DNA from: Alphaproteobacteria bacterium
Lineage (GTDB): Bacteria > Pseudomonadota > Alphaproteobacteria > Micropepsales > Micropepsaceae
Direction of reading: 5' to 3'
Assembly (NCBI GenBank): GCA_019245415.1
Contig: JAFARO010000003.1
Location: 310,001 to 374,000, forward strand
DNA: 64,000 bases
Each line of letters starts with the position of its first letter. Within the stretch, counting starts at the first letter, position 1. The translations under genes and the position numbers were made by a program. This document shows positions 17,899 through 27,043 of this stretch, one piece after another. Below the pieces are notes generated by a model. The model did not search any database. It worked only from the letters and a program-made list of their open reading frames with translations, and was not told the origin of the DNA.

Positions 17899-20511
17899 CT
17901 AGTACAACCCGCCCGTACCTTCGCCGACGTCGGTGGGCTGGTTCGCCTCCTGCGCCGCGCTCATGCCGATGACGGTATTGGGCGGCGCGTTGGGCTCGCC
18001 CGGCGCCGTTCCGGCCTTGTAGGCTTCCATGATGGCGTTGGGATCGCCAGCGGAGGTCGGCTGGCCCGTGATGGCGTCGACCTGCACCAGCTCGATGCCC
18101 GGCGCAACGCGGAACGGGATCGGTGGCACGTCGGCCAGCGCCTCCTTCATGAAATCGCGGAAGATCGGCGCCGCCACGGTCGCGCCCTGCTCGAACTTGC
18201 CCAGGGTGCGCGGATTGTCGAAGCCGACGAACACGCCGCAAGCAAGATCGGGCGAGAAGCCGACGAACCACAGATCCTTGGCCTCGTTCGAGGTGCCGGT
18301 CTTGCCGGCAAGCGGCTTGCCGACCGCCAGGATCGAGCGTCCGGTGCCGCGCTGCACCACGCCTTCGAGCAGCGACACGATCTGGTAGGCGGTGCGGGGA
18401 TCGACGATCTGCTGGCGGGGATCGGCGAGCAGCGGCTCGGACTGGTTCTGCCAGTTGCCGACATTGCAGCCGTCGCAGACGCGCCCGTCATGACGCCAGA
18501 TCGTGTTGCCGTTGCGGTCCTGGATGCGGTCGATCAAAGAGGCGGCGATCTTCTTGCCGCCGTTGTCGAATTCGGCATAGCCGGTGGTCAACCGCATCAG
18601 GGTGGTCTCGTACGAGCCCAGCGCATTGGCGAGATAGGGCGGCAGATGGTCGTAGACCCCAAAGCGCTCCGGATAGGGCACGATCTTGTCCATGCCGATG
18701 TCCTGGGCAAGGCGCGCGGTCGCATTGTTGAGCGAGAGCGCGATGGCGCGGCGCAGGGTCACGGGACCGAGGAATTTGTGGCTGAAGTTCGCAGGATGCC
18801 AAAGCCCCAGGCCGGCGCCCTGGTCGACGACGATCGGCGCGTCGAGCACCTGGCTCGACGGCGTCAGGCCGTTGTCGAGCGCCGCGGCATAGACGAAAGG
18901 CTTGAAGGCCGAACCCGGCTGCCGCATCGCCTGCATGGCCCGGTCGAACTGGCTCGATGCGTAGCTGAAGCCGCCGGACATGGCGAGCACGCGGCCGGTA
19001 TGGGGATCCATCACCACGATGGCGCCGTTGATTTGCGGCACCTGCCGCAGGCCGTAGCCGCCCTTGCCGTCCGGCTCGACATAGATCACGTCGCCGGGTG
19101 CGACGACGTCTTGCGGTTTGGCAACGGCCGGTCCCAGGAACATGCCGGGCATCTGCCGGCGCGCCCAGGCGATCTCGCTGAAGGGAATGGAGCCGGTGCT
19201 GCCGTCCTGAAGCCCGATCTCGACCGATTTCGCGTCGCCATAGTCCAGCACTGCCGCCAGACGCCAGGTGTCGATACCCGATTGGTTCGGCATCGCGGCC
19301 AACGCCGGCTTCCAGCTCGCAACGTCCAGATGCGCGGTCGCCCCGCGCCAGCCGTGGCGGCGGTCGTAGCGAACCAGCCCGCTGCGCAAGGCGCTCACCG
19401 CAGCATTTTGCAGGCGCGTGTCGAGCGAGGCGCGAACCTGGAGGCCGCCGTCGTAGAGTTTGTCCTTGCCGTATTTGGAATAGAGCAGCCGGCGCACTTC
19501 CTCGACATAATAATCGACGTCCTGCGCCTGGCTGCCCATGGGACGCGTGCGGGTCACCAGGGGCTCGGCGATCGCGGCTTTGGCCTCGGCATCGGCGATG
19601 TAGCCGTTGTCGGCCATCTGCCCGATGACCCAATTGCGCCGCTCGAGCGCGCCGTGATTGTTGCGCATCGGATCGTAGTTGCTCGGCGCCTTGGGCAGCG
19701 CTGCCAGGAAGGCCACCTCGGCGATGTCGAGCTCGTCGAGCGACTTGCCGAAATAGTTCAGCGCCGCCGCCGCCACGCCATAGGAGTTCTCGCCGAGATA
19801 GATCTCGTTCAGGTACAGTTCGAGAATCTTGTCCTTCGGGTATGTCGCATCGATCCGGATGGCGAGGATCGCCTCTTTGATCTTGCGCGAGAATTTGACG
19901 TCGCTGTTGAGCAGGAAGTTCTTCGCCACCTGCTGGGTGATGGTGGAGGCGCCTTCGAGGCGGCGGTGCTCGATGACGTTGAACACGTCCTTGACGCCGG
20001 CACGCAGAATGCCGCCGGGATCGATGCCCGGATGGTTGAAGAAGTTGCGGTCTTCGGCCGAGGTGAAGGCGTCGATCACCCGCTTTGGCACGAACGCGAT
20101 GGGCACGAAGATGCGCCGCTCGCGGGCATATTCGCCGAGCAGCGTGCCGTCGCCCGCATAGACCCGCGTGGTGACCGGCGGGGTGTAATTCTGCAGCGTC
20201 TCGAGGCTCGGCAGGTCGCGGGTGAGCGACCAGATCCAGATCACGACGCCCAGCGCCGCGATTGTCGCGGCGCCGGCGGCCGATAGGCCGAAATAGACCA
20301 GAAAGCGCCGCCAGGTGAACGGCCTACGCCCCCTGGGCGGTCCTCCGCCGCCGGCAGGGGCGGCCGTTACCGGCTCCGCCTCGGGCTCATCGAGCCTGCG
20401 GCGCGCATGCGGTTCCGGCGGCCGAGGAGAAACCCGGTCCGACCGCCCGATCCGGATGCCGCCCTCAGGCCGGGGGGCGGATGTGTCGTCGCTGTCCTGT
20501 ATCTCGCTCAT
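17899..20511 (-). CDS. mrcA: Penicillin-binding protein 1A (bifunctional class A PBP)
   Basis: An 870-residue inner-membrane enzyme that polymerises and cross-links peptidoglycan. A proline/arginine-rich cytoplasmic tail is followed by a membrane helix near residues 70-95 (VYFGLSAAGAATIAALGVVI). The GT51 domain has SAEDRNFFNHPGID and EGASTITQQVAKN. The transpeptidase has the SxxK motif GSAFKP, the SxN motif SLNN, and KTGTSNEAKD. It lies 33 bp after amiC on the same strand, so the two are probably cotranscribed. Confidence 0.96.
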   Translation of the reverse strand: MSEIQDSDDTSAPRPEGGIRIGRSDRVSPRPPEPHARRRLDEPEAEPVTAAPAGGGGPPRGRRPFTWRRFLVYFGLSAAGAATIAALGVVIWIWSLTRDLPSLETLQNYTPPVTTRVYAGDGTLLGEYARERRIFVPIAFVPKRVIDAFTSAEDRNFFNHPGIDPGGILRAGVKDVFNVIEHRRLEGASTITQQVAKNFLLNSDVKFSRKIKEAILAIRIDATYPKDKILELYLNEIYLGENSYGVAAAALNYFGKSLDELDIAEVAFLAALPKAPSNYDPMRNNHGALERRNWVIGQMADNGYIADAEAKAAIAEPLVTRTRPMGSQAQDVDYYVEEVRRLLYSKYGKDKLYDGGLQVRASLDTRLQNAAVSALRSGLVRYDRRHGWRGATAHLDVASWKPALAAMPNQSGIDTWRLAAVLDYGDAKSVEIGLQDGSTGSIPFSEIAWARRQMPGMFLGPAVAKPQDVVAPGDVIYVEPDGKGGYGLRQVPQINGAIVVMDPHTGRVLAMSGGFSYASSQFDRAMQAMRQPGSAFKPFVYAAALDNGLTPSSQVLDAPIVVDQGAGLGLWHPANFSHKFLGPVTLRRAIALSLNNATARLAQDIGMDKIVPYPERFGVYDHLPPYLANALGSYETTLMRLTTGYAEFDNGGKKIAASLIDRIQDRNGNTIWRHDGRVCDGCNVGNWQNQSEPLLADPRQQIVDPRTAYQIVSLLEGVVQRGTGRSILAVGKPLAGKTGTSNEAKDLWFVGFSPDLACGVFVGFDNPRTLGKFEQGATVAAPIFRDFMKEALADVPPIPFRVAPGIELVQVDAITGQPTSAGDPNAIMEAYKAGTAPGEPNAPPNTVIGMSAAQEANQPTDVGEGTGGLY

Positions 20512-20544
20512 CGCCGCAAATTATGGCTCGGAAGCCGCCGTCCG

Positions 20545-21888
20545 TCACTCCACGACCGGTGACGCGGGCCGCTGCGCCGTTGCCGCAGGCAGAGCGAAAT
20601 GTCGCTCCACTGCCCCTGCAATAGCAGCCGCGACAGCGTTGCGCCACCGTGTCGTGTTCATCTGGGCGGCATCGCCCGCGTTGGAAAGGTAACCAAGTTC
20701 GATCAGGACCGAAGGCACGTCCGGCGCCTTGAGCACGACGAACGCCGCCGAGCGGTGCGGCTGGCGCGCCAGGACATCGGTGGCGCCGCTCAGGGAGCCC
20801 AGGACGGTTTGGGCAAAGCGTGACGACTTGTTCATCGTGTCGCGCTGTTCCAGGTCGAGCAGGATCGGCGCCACGGCCGCATTGTCGCCGCCCAGGTCGA
20901 CGCCCGCGATGATGTCGGACTGGTTCTCCTTGCGCGCCAGCGCCGCCGCCTCCTTGTCCGAACCGGACTCGGACAGGGTGTAGACCGAAAGGCCCAGAAC
21001 CGCGCTGTCGGGGTTGGAGTCGGCGTGCAGTGAGACGAAGAGATCCGCCTTGTGGGCGCGGCTGATGTTGACGCGCTCGCGCAGCGGAATGAACACGTCG
21101 CTGTCGCGCGTCATGTAGACGGTGAAATTGGGATCGGCGCGCAGCGCCTTCGCCAGCCGCAGTCCTTCGTCCAGCACGAGATCCCGCTCGAGCAGGCCGT
21201 TGACGCCGCTGGTTCCGGAGTCGATGCCGCCATGGCCCGGATCTATGACGACCACCTTGCGGTTTTTCGACACGGGCAAGGGCGATGCCGGCGGCAACGC
21301 CGCAACGCGTTCGGCCTGGGTCTCGCGCGCTTTCAGGTCCGCCGGCCAGCCCGCGGTCTGGTCGAACTTGGCGCGGCTGGTGGCAAACAGATCGAGCACC
21401 ACGCGGTAGCCATTGCCGTGGTCGGGAGGGATCACAAGCGCGTCGGAGACCGTGACCGGTTGATTCAGGTCGATCACCACGCGTGCATTGCCGGGCCGAA
21501 ACAGGCCGTAGCGGTAGCTCTTGATCGCGCCGTGGCCGCTGGGCCGCGGCGGGCCCTCCAGGTGCCAGGTCACGGCCGGCATGTCGATCACCACGCGGTC
21601 GGGATTGCTGAGCGTAAAGGTGCGCAGGCTCAAGGGATCGGAGAGTTCGAGCACGAACCGCGTGCGGTCGGGATGCTCGCCGATGCGCGCTCCCATGACC
21701 ACCGGCAGCGCGGGCGCGGCGTCCTTCGCCGATGGCACGGGATTGTTCTTCAGCACCTGGTTGATCATCGCGTCGAGATCGTCGGGGGGCGGATTGCCCT
21801 GCCCGAGCGCGCCCGGGCTCAGCATCAGCAGCAGCATCGCGGCAGCAATCGCAGCTCTCGTCATCGGCGAAGAATCGCGCCCAACCAT
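20545..21888 (-). CDS. amiC: N-acetylmuramoyl-L-alanine amidase with AMIN domain
   Basis: A periplasmic zinc amidase of 447 residues with a signal peptide (MTRAAIAAAMLLLMLSPGALG). An AMIN domain for localisation covers roughly 65-170, and the Amidase_3 domain starts near 215. Zinc ligands and catalytic residues appear in IDPGHGGIDSGT, LLERDLVLD, FVSLHADSNPD and VLIELGYLSN. It is expected to split septal peptidoglycan. I chose ATG 21888 with AAGG upstream; ATG 21864 would also leave a complete signal peptide. Confidence 0.94.
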   Translation of the reverse strand: MVGRDSSPMTRAAIAAAMLLLMLSPGALGQGNPPPDDLDAMINQVLKNNPVPSAKDAAPALPVVMGARIGEHPDRTRFVLELSDPLSLRTFTLSNPDRVVIDMPAVTWHLEGPPRPSGHGAIKSYRYGLFRPGNARVVIDLNQPVTVSDALVIPPDHGNGYRVVLDLFATSRAKFDQTAGWPADLKARETQAERVAALPPASPLPVSKNRKVVVIDPGHGGIDSGTSGVNGLLERDLVLDEGLRLAKALRADPNFTVYMTRDSDVFIPLRERVNISRAHKADLFVSLHADSNPDSAVLGLSVYTLSESGSDKEAAALARKENQSDIIAGVDLGGDNAAVAPILLDLEQRDTMNKSSRFAQTVLGSLSGATDVLARQPHRSAAFVVLKAPDVPSVLIELGYLSNAGDAAQMNTTRWRNAVAAAIAGAVERHFALPAATAQRPASPVVE

Positions 21889-21938
21889 CAAGCCTTGGTT
21901 AGCACAATCGAATGCCGGGACCGAGGCGAAAGCTTAAG

Positions 21939-22211
21939 CTACTGAGGCAGCGAAAAGACCACGCCGGCAAGAAAGCTGGCCCCGTCCCTCCCATCCTTCT
22001 TGGAGCAGAAGGCGTGCAACACTGTCTCAGTCCCGCCACTCTTCAGCTTGAAAAACGACGCCGCAACCTGCGCATTGGCTTTGAACGCTTCCACTGCTAC
22101 CGCCCGCGTGGTCCCGTGGAGATTGCCGGCGGAGTCGTCTCGGTGCTGCCCGACAGTTTCGAAGACCGTGCCTCCGCTCGCGGTACCGCCGTTCACCGTC
22201 GTGCCATAGAC
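21939..22211 (-). pseudogene. Remnant of a GloVer-type tandem-repeat protein gene
   Basis: The minus frame reads VYGTTVNGGTASGGTVFETV, then GNLHGTT, then FKLKSGGTETVLHAFCSKKD and GASFLAGVVFSLPQ before a stop. This is the recognisable pattern of the choice-of-anchor GloVer repeat family (GNLYGTT, GTVFKLT, GGTETVLYSF). Only about 1.5 repeats remain; the start is missing, the middle of the unit is garbled and the end is cut. It lies between amiC and rne. Confidence 0.65.
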
Positions 22212-22750
22212 GCAGCAATGTGCGCCCTGAGCCCAATAGCAATGCCTCGAAACTGTCGGACACGATGCCCTGAGCTAGGAAACTATGGTGGGCCAAATCG
22301 ATCGTGCAAAGTTTAACAGCCGTCAATGCTGTCCGTTACAGTGATTTCATGGAGAGCCGGAAGCGCGATTGCCAAGGCGCAAAGGGCCGGAAATATCCGG
22401 TTTGGCCCTTAACCTGCTCTTCACCGTATGCGTCCAGTGTGCGCCGGCTTTTCCCTTGCGGTGGGGTGCGACGCACCCTACAAGGGCCACATATGCTGCT
22501 TCGCCGAGGCCGGTTGGCCGGGGGCGGGCAGACGGGTCGTCCTTGGGGCGGCCGCACGACGACCAGCCGGTTCGCCGGCACGACTCTTAAGATTTTTCGA
22601 TGCACGACAGAATTTGCGCCCTCTTTCCGAAAGCTGCGGTTCCGCAGCGGGGAAAGTGTCCGCGCCGTCTGTCCCCAACAACGCGGCCCAACCTGTCATC
22701 GCCTGCGCCCTGGCGCGCGGCGGAAGGCTGGCGCACGCGCGGAGAACACG
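22212..22750 (+). other. Long upstream region of rne
   Basis: About 540 bp precede rne without a supported gene. They hold several palindromes (for example GGGCCGGAAATATCCGGTTTGGCCC-like at 22384-22408 and the hairpin at 22453-22486). E. coli rne has a long leader through which RNase E controls its own mRNA; a similar role here is a guess, and I cannot place the promoter. Confidence 0.4.
22453..22486. repeat. Hairpin-forming element in the rne upstream region
   Basis: CCCTTG (22453-22458) pairs with CAAGGG (22481-22486), and inside it TGGGGTGCG pairs with CGCACCCTA at eight of nine positions. The GGGTGCG/CGCACCC core is common in intergenic repeats of many proteobacteria. Confidence 0.5.
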
Positions 22751-25498
22751 ATGTCCAAGCGCATGCTTATCGATTCGAGCCACCCCGAAGAGACACGAGT
22801 GGTCGTCCTCGACGCACACAAGGTCGAGGAATTTGACTTCGAGGCGGCCGCCAAGCGGCCGCTCAAAGGCAATATCTATCTCGCAAAGGTGACGCGGGTG
22901 GAGCCCTCGCTCCAGGCGGCCTTCGTCGAATATGGCGGCAACCGGCAGGGCTTCCTCGCCTTTTCGGAAATCCATCCCGACTACTATCAAATTCCGGTCG
23001 CCGACCGCATCGCGCTGCTCGCCGAGCAGGAAGCCGAAGCGCGCCGGCGCGCCGACGAGGAGATCGAATCCTTCGACATCGCGCCCGGCCCCAAGCCGGA
23101 GAGCGGCGAAGACTCGGACGACGACGCACAGGCGGAATCTTCCGACGAGGAACCGCTCCGAGAGAGGCTTGCTGAGGAAGGGGCCGTCGACCAGCAGGCC
23201 GAATCCGCACCCGACGATGAGATTTTCGAGAACAGGCCTGCATCACCGGGCGAAGAGGCTGGCTCGGAGCAATCGGCATCGGACGAGCATCTGCCGGAAG
23301 ATCACCATCAGGAATGGCATGGGCCGCAATCGGACGAAGCTCTCGAATCTTCCGATGAGCACACGCCGGAAGACGGCGAATCCGCAGAGCACACGACGGA
23401 AGAAGGCGGCGAGGAGCGTTCGCAGCCGGACAGCGGTTCTGCCCGGCCGCTACGGGCGCCGCGTCCGCCGCAGCGTTTCCTGCGCAAGCGGCACTACAAA
23501 ATCCAGGAAGTCATCAAGCGCCGCCAGATCATCTTGGTGCAGGTGGTCAAGGAGGAGCGCGGCAACAAAGGCGCGGCGCTGACGACCTACCTGTCGCTGG
23601 CGGGTCGCTATTGCGTGCTGATGCCCAACACGCCCCGCGGCGGCGGCATCAGCCGCAAGATCACCAACGCGAACGACCGCAAGCGGCTCAAATCCGCCGC
23701 GCAGTCGCTCGAGTTGCCCGAGGGCATGGGGCTGATCATCCGCACCGCAGGCGAAAGCCGCACCAAAGTCGAGATCAAGCGCGACTACGAATACCTGCTG
23801 CGCAGCTGGGACGCGATCCGCGAACTGACGCTTCAGTCCACGGCGCCGGCATGCGTCTACGAGGAAGGCGACTTGATCAAGCGCGCCATCCGCGATCTCT
23901 ACAATAAGGACGTCGGCGAGGTGATCGTCGAAGGCGACGAAGGCTACCGCAATGCCAAGGACTTCATGCGGATGCTGATGCCCAGCCACGCCAAGAACGT
24001 GAAGCTCTATAAGGAGCCGGTGCCGCTGTTCCAGCGCCATCACATCGAGGCGCAGCTCGACGCGATGTTCTCGCCGACCGTGACGCTTAAATCCGGCGGC
24101 TACATCGTCATCAATCAGACCGAGGCGCTGGTCTCCATCGACGTCAATTCCGGCCGCGCGACGCGCGAGCATTCCATCGAAGACACCGCGCGCAAGACCA
24201 ATCTCGAGGCGGCCGACGAGATCGCGCGCCAGCTGCGCCTGCGGGATCTGGCGGGCCTCATCGTCATCGACTTCATCGACATGGAAGACGGCCGCAACGA
24301 CCGCGAAGTCGAAAAGCGTTTGCGCGATGCGGTGAAGAACGATCGCGCGCGGGTGCAGATCGGCAAGATCAGCCAGTTTGGCCTGCTTGAGATGTCGCGC
24401 CAGCGGCTGCGCGCCGGCGTGATCGCGGGATCGACCGTGTCCTGCCCGCATTGCGGCGGCCAGGGCATCGTCCGCTCCGTCGAGTCGACCGCCTTGCGCG
24501 TGCTGCGCGGGCTCGAGGAAGAGGGTCAGAAGCTCAAAGCGTCCGCGGTCCTGGTGCGCGTGGCGCCGGATGTTGCGATCTACACCCTCAACCAGAAGCG
24601 GCGCGAGATCGCGCGCATCGAGTCCGACTATCAGATGTCCATCGCGTTCGAGCCCAAAGAGGGGTTGATCGTCGGGACGTTCGAGATCGAGCGCACGATT
24701 CAAAAGAGCGCGGAAGAGACCGCGCGACTGGCGGCGACGTTGCACGCCGAGTTCGTCTCTCCGCCAGCCGAAGAGGAGCCGGAGGAAATTGCGGTCGAAA
24801 CCGACATGGACGTCGAAACCGAAGATGCGGTGACGGAAGAGTCTGCCGCGCCTGAGACGCCGCAGCCCAGTGGACCGCAACCGGGTTCGCGCCGGCGCCG
24901 GCGCCGCCGCGGCGGCCGCGGTCACGGCAGCGATCGGCCGCCCCAGCAAGCACCGCATCATCACTTGCCTGCGCAGCCGCTCCAGGCCGCCGACACGGAG
25001 GGCACCGAGGTGTCCGCTCCGAAGATGGTCTCCGACGACGAGGCCCTTGCGCAGCCACCCGGGATCGACCAGGGCCCACCGCGCAAGAAGCGCCGCCGCC
25101 GGCGCGGTCGTAGGGGCGGCAGCGGGCGGCATGAAAATCCGCTGCTGCACCACGAGGCGATGAACGGCGAAGCGACGGAACAGGCGACCGCCGAAAACCA
25201 GACCGAGATCGTCCACCCTATTGGAACGGGGTCGATCGCGACGCCGAACGGTTCATCGATGCCCGTGTGGTCGCTCGGAAGCGACGGCGGCGGCCCGGTT
25301 TCGCATCCGCCCGAGCCTATCGTGCAGACGGTGACGCCGATTCCGCAAGCCATCATCCGTGATGTGCCGATCATGCATGCGCGGGAAGAGTCGGCCGCAG
25401 CGCCGGACGCTCTGCCTGCAGAGAAACCGGCATCGGCCCCTCCGCCGCCCGAGCAGTCCAAGAAGGGCTGGTGGCAGAGGACCTTCCGCGGCGAGTGA
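22751..25498 (+). CDS. rne: Ribonuclease E
   Basis: The 915-residue endoribonuclease scaffolds the RNA degradosome. The S1 domain (from residue 38) is split by an acidic, repetitive insertion at about 85-245, then resumes (RQIILVQVVKEERGNKGA). The catalytic aspartates are D464 (SIDVNSG) and D507 (VIDFID), and the zinc link is C565-P-H-C568. Two arginine-rich tracts follow (near 875 bp before the end and RKKRRRRRGRRGG). The C-terminus ends KKGWWQRTFRGE; a GWW motif here binds PNPase in Caulobacter. ATG 22751 has GGAG six nt upstream. Confidence 0.96.
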   Translation: MSKRMLIDSSHPEETRVVVLDAHKVEEFDFEAAAKRPLKGNIYLAKVTRVEPSLQAAFVEYGGNRQGFLAFSEIHPDYYQIPVADRIALLAEQEAEARRRADEEIESFDIAPGPKPESGEDSDDDAQAESSDEEPLRERLAEEGAVDQQAESAPDDEIFENRPASPGEEAGSEQSASDEHLPEDHHQEWHGPQSDEALESSDEHTPEDGESAEHTTEEGGEERSQPDSGSARPLRAPRPPQRFLRKRHYKIQEVIKRRQIILVQVVKEERGNKGAALTTYLSLAGRYCVLMPNTPRGGGISRKITNANDRKRLKSAAQSLELPEGMGLIIRTAGESRTKVEIKRDYEYLLRSWDAIRELTLQSTAPACVYEEGDLIKRAIRDLYNKDVGEVIVEGDEGYRNAKDFMRMLMPSHAKNVKLYKEPVPLFQRHHIEAQLDAMFSPTVTLKSGGYIVINQTEALVSIDVNSGRATREHSIEDTARKTNLEAADEIARQLRLRDLAGLIVIDFIDMEDGRNDREVEKRLRDAVKNDRARVQIGKISQFGLLEMSRQRLRAGVIAGSTVSCPHCGGQGIVRSVESTALRVLRGLEEEGQKLKASAVLVRVAPDVAIYTLNQKRREIARIESDYQMSIAFEPKEGLIVGTFEIERTIQKSAEETARLAATLHAEFVSPPAEEEPEEIAVETDMDVETEDAVTEESAAPETPQPSGPQPGSRRRRRRRGGRGHGSDRPPQQAPHHHLPAQPLQAADTEGTEVSAPKMVSDDEALAQPPGIDQGPPRKKRRRRRGRRGGSGRHENPLLHHEAMNGEATEQATAENQTEIVHPIGTGSIATPNGSSMPVWSLGSDGGGPVSHPPEPIVQTVTPIPQAIIRDVPIMHAREESAAAPDALPAEKPASAPPPPEQSKKGWWQRTFRGE

Positions 25499-25519
25499 GC
25501 GGCGTCGCGCGCTGCTCTC

Positions 25520-26878
25520 CTATGGTGCCATACCCAGCCCGCTGGCGCCCGCGTCGGGAAGCGCGGTGCAGCTGTCGTTCTGGCAGAGGATGGCGTTCAC
25601 GGTGTCGTAGAGCGTGTCACCGTTGGCGGCGTTGCTGGCGCGTCGGGTGACGGCTTCGCCCTTTGCCAGCCTTGCCAGCGCGTCCGCGATCGATGCGGTC
25701 CCGACCGGCCCGCCCGCGCCAGCGCCGGCCAGCGCCAGGTTTCCCTGCGCATCCGTTGCGAGCACCGGCGTGAGAAACGCTGACGCCAATCCTGCTGTGC
25801 TGCTTGCGGGCGCACGCGCCAGCGTCACTCCAACTCCGGGCACGCTATGGCCGGAACCAAAGGGGCCGTTCATCGTCATTGCGCAGGCCACCGCCTGGCC
25901 GCTGTTGTCGGTGGCAGCGAATCCCGTGGCGCCCAAGTCGTGCGGCAGGTCGGACACGGCAAAACCGCTGAGGGCGCGCTTGGTGCCTTCGACCACCGCG
26001 GCTTCTGTGTTGGCGTTGCCGCTCTGCGCCAATTCCGCTCGAAGGATTTCAGCGAACAGCTTGCCGGCGAAGATACCGGCTCCGGTGCTCGCCCCAGGCA
26101 AGGCAATCTGCGTCTCGCCCATCGACAGTTCCAGCGGTTTGGAGCGCTGTGCCCGGTAGGCCGCGATTTCCGCTTGGGTGATCGCCCCCCCTTGCGACGC
26201 CGCATAGGCCGCAATGCGCTCCGCGATCGGACCGGCGTACAATGCGTCAGAGCCCTGCACGCGGATCGCCGCCAGCGTCTCGCCGAGCGCCGGATTGGCA
26301 ACCACGCTTCCGGCCTCGCGCACCTTGCCGGACTCGTCCAGAAACTCGGCGGCCAGCCCTGCGTCGAGACGCACGACGTCCGAGGCAGCGCTCAGACGCG
26401 CAGCCAGCGCCTGGGAGATCGGGAAGCCCACAGCAGCCAAGCCTTCGGCAGGGGAGACCACGCGTTGCCACGGAAGCGCGCCGAACGACGTCTGCATCTG
26501 CGCCATGCCGCGCACCGCACCCGGCACCGCAAACGTGCCGTTGGAGGTTGCGCTGCGCGCAAGAAAGTCGAATTCAAAATTGCGGTGGGTCTTGGGGTCG
26601 TGCACCAGGCAGATGCCCCCTCCGCCCAGTCCGGCGGACACCGGATAGGTGACCGAGAGCGCGAAATACATCGCGGCGGCCGCATCCACGGCGTTGCCGC
26701 CTTGAGATATCAGCGTGGCCGCAGTGCGCACGGCGTAAGGTTCGTCGCCGACCACGAAGGCCTTGTTGGATGACTTTTTCGAGAATCGCAAATCCGAGAC
26801 GTCGAAATCGGTGACGTCTAAGGAGCAGCCGCCGAGAAGGACGACGAGTGCTGCTGCCCCGATGCGGCGAGTGTTCAT
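25520..26878 (-). CDS. Gamma-glutamyltransferase-like lipoprotein
   Basis: A 452-residue protein with a lipobox signal (LVVLLGGCSLD), so it is probably anchored in the periplasm or outer membrane. It carries GGT-fold motifs: GGNAVDAAAAMYFALSVTYP, SAGLGGGGICLV and PFGSGHSVPG. The catalytic threonine region reads LGATGFAATD where active enzymes have TTH-F-S-V-V-D, so the nucleophile is kept but the following histidine is glycine. The protein is shorter than the usual 550-580. Activity is therefore uncertain. It faces rne with 21 bp between stops. Confidence 0.8.
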   Translation of the reverse strand: MNTRRIGAAALVVLLGGCSLDVTDFDVSDLRFSKKSSNKAFVVGDEPYAVRTAATLISQGGNAVDAAAAMYFALSVTYPVSAGLGGGGICLVHDPKTHRNFEFDFLARSATSNGTFAVPGAVRGMAQMQTSFGALPWQRVVSPAEGLAAVGFPISQALAARLSAASDVVRLDAGLAAEFLDESGKVREAGSVVANPALGETLAAIRVQGSDALYAGPIAERIAAYAASQGGAITQAEIAAYRAQRSKPLELSMGETQIALPGASTGAGIFAGKLFAEILRAELAQSGNANTEAAVVEGTKRALSGFAVSDLPHDLGATGFAATDNSGQAVACAMTMNGPFGSGHSVPGVGVTLARAPASSTAGLASAFLTPVLATDAQGNLALAGAGAGGPVGTASIADALARLAKGEAVTRRASNAANGDTLYDTVNAILCQNDSCTALPDAGASGLGMAP

Positions 26879-27043
26879 GGCGATGCGGTCCAGCCTTGTC
26901 TCCACCGGCGCGGAGATGAAGAATCGTCCATATTGAGCCCGGTCTCGCGACGGAAAGAACCGGCGACGCGCCACAGATTGACGCCCCGCAGCCACGCTCC
27001 TACGGTCCGAAGCCGGGCGGCGGGCCGAAGGAGAGTGCAAGCT

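Noticed and set aside
18490-20286. 598-codon open frame on the plus strand
   Set aside because: It is antisense to the penicillin-binding protein gene.
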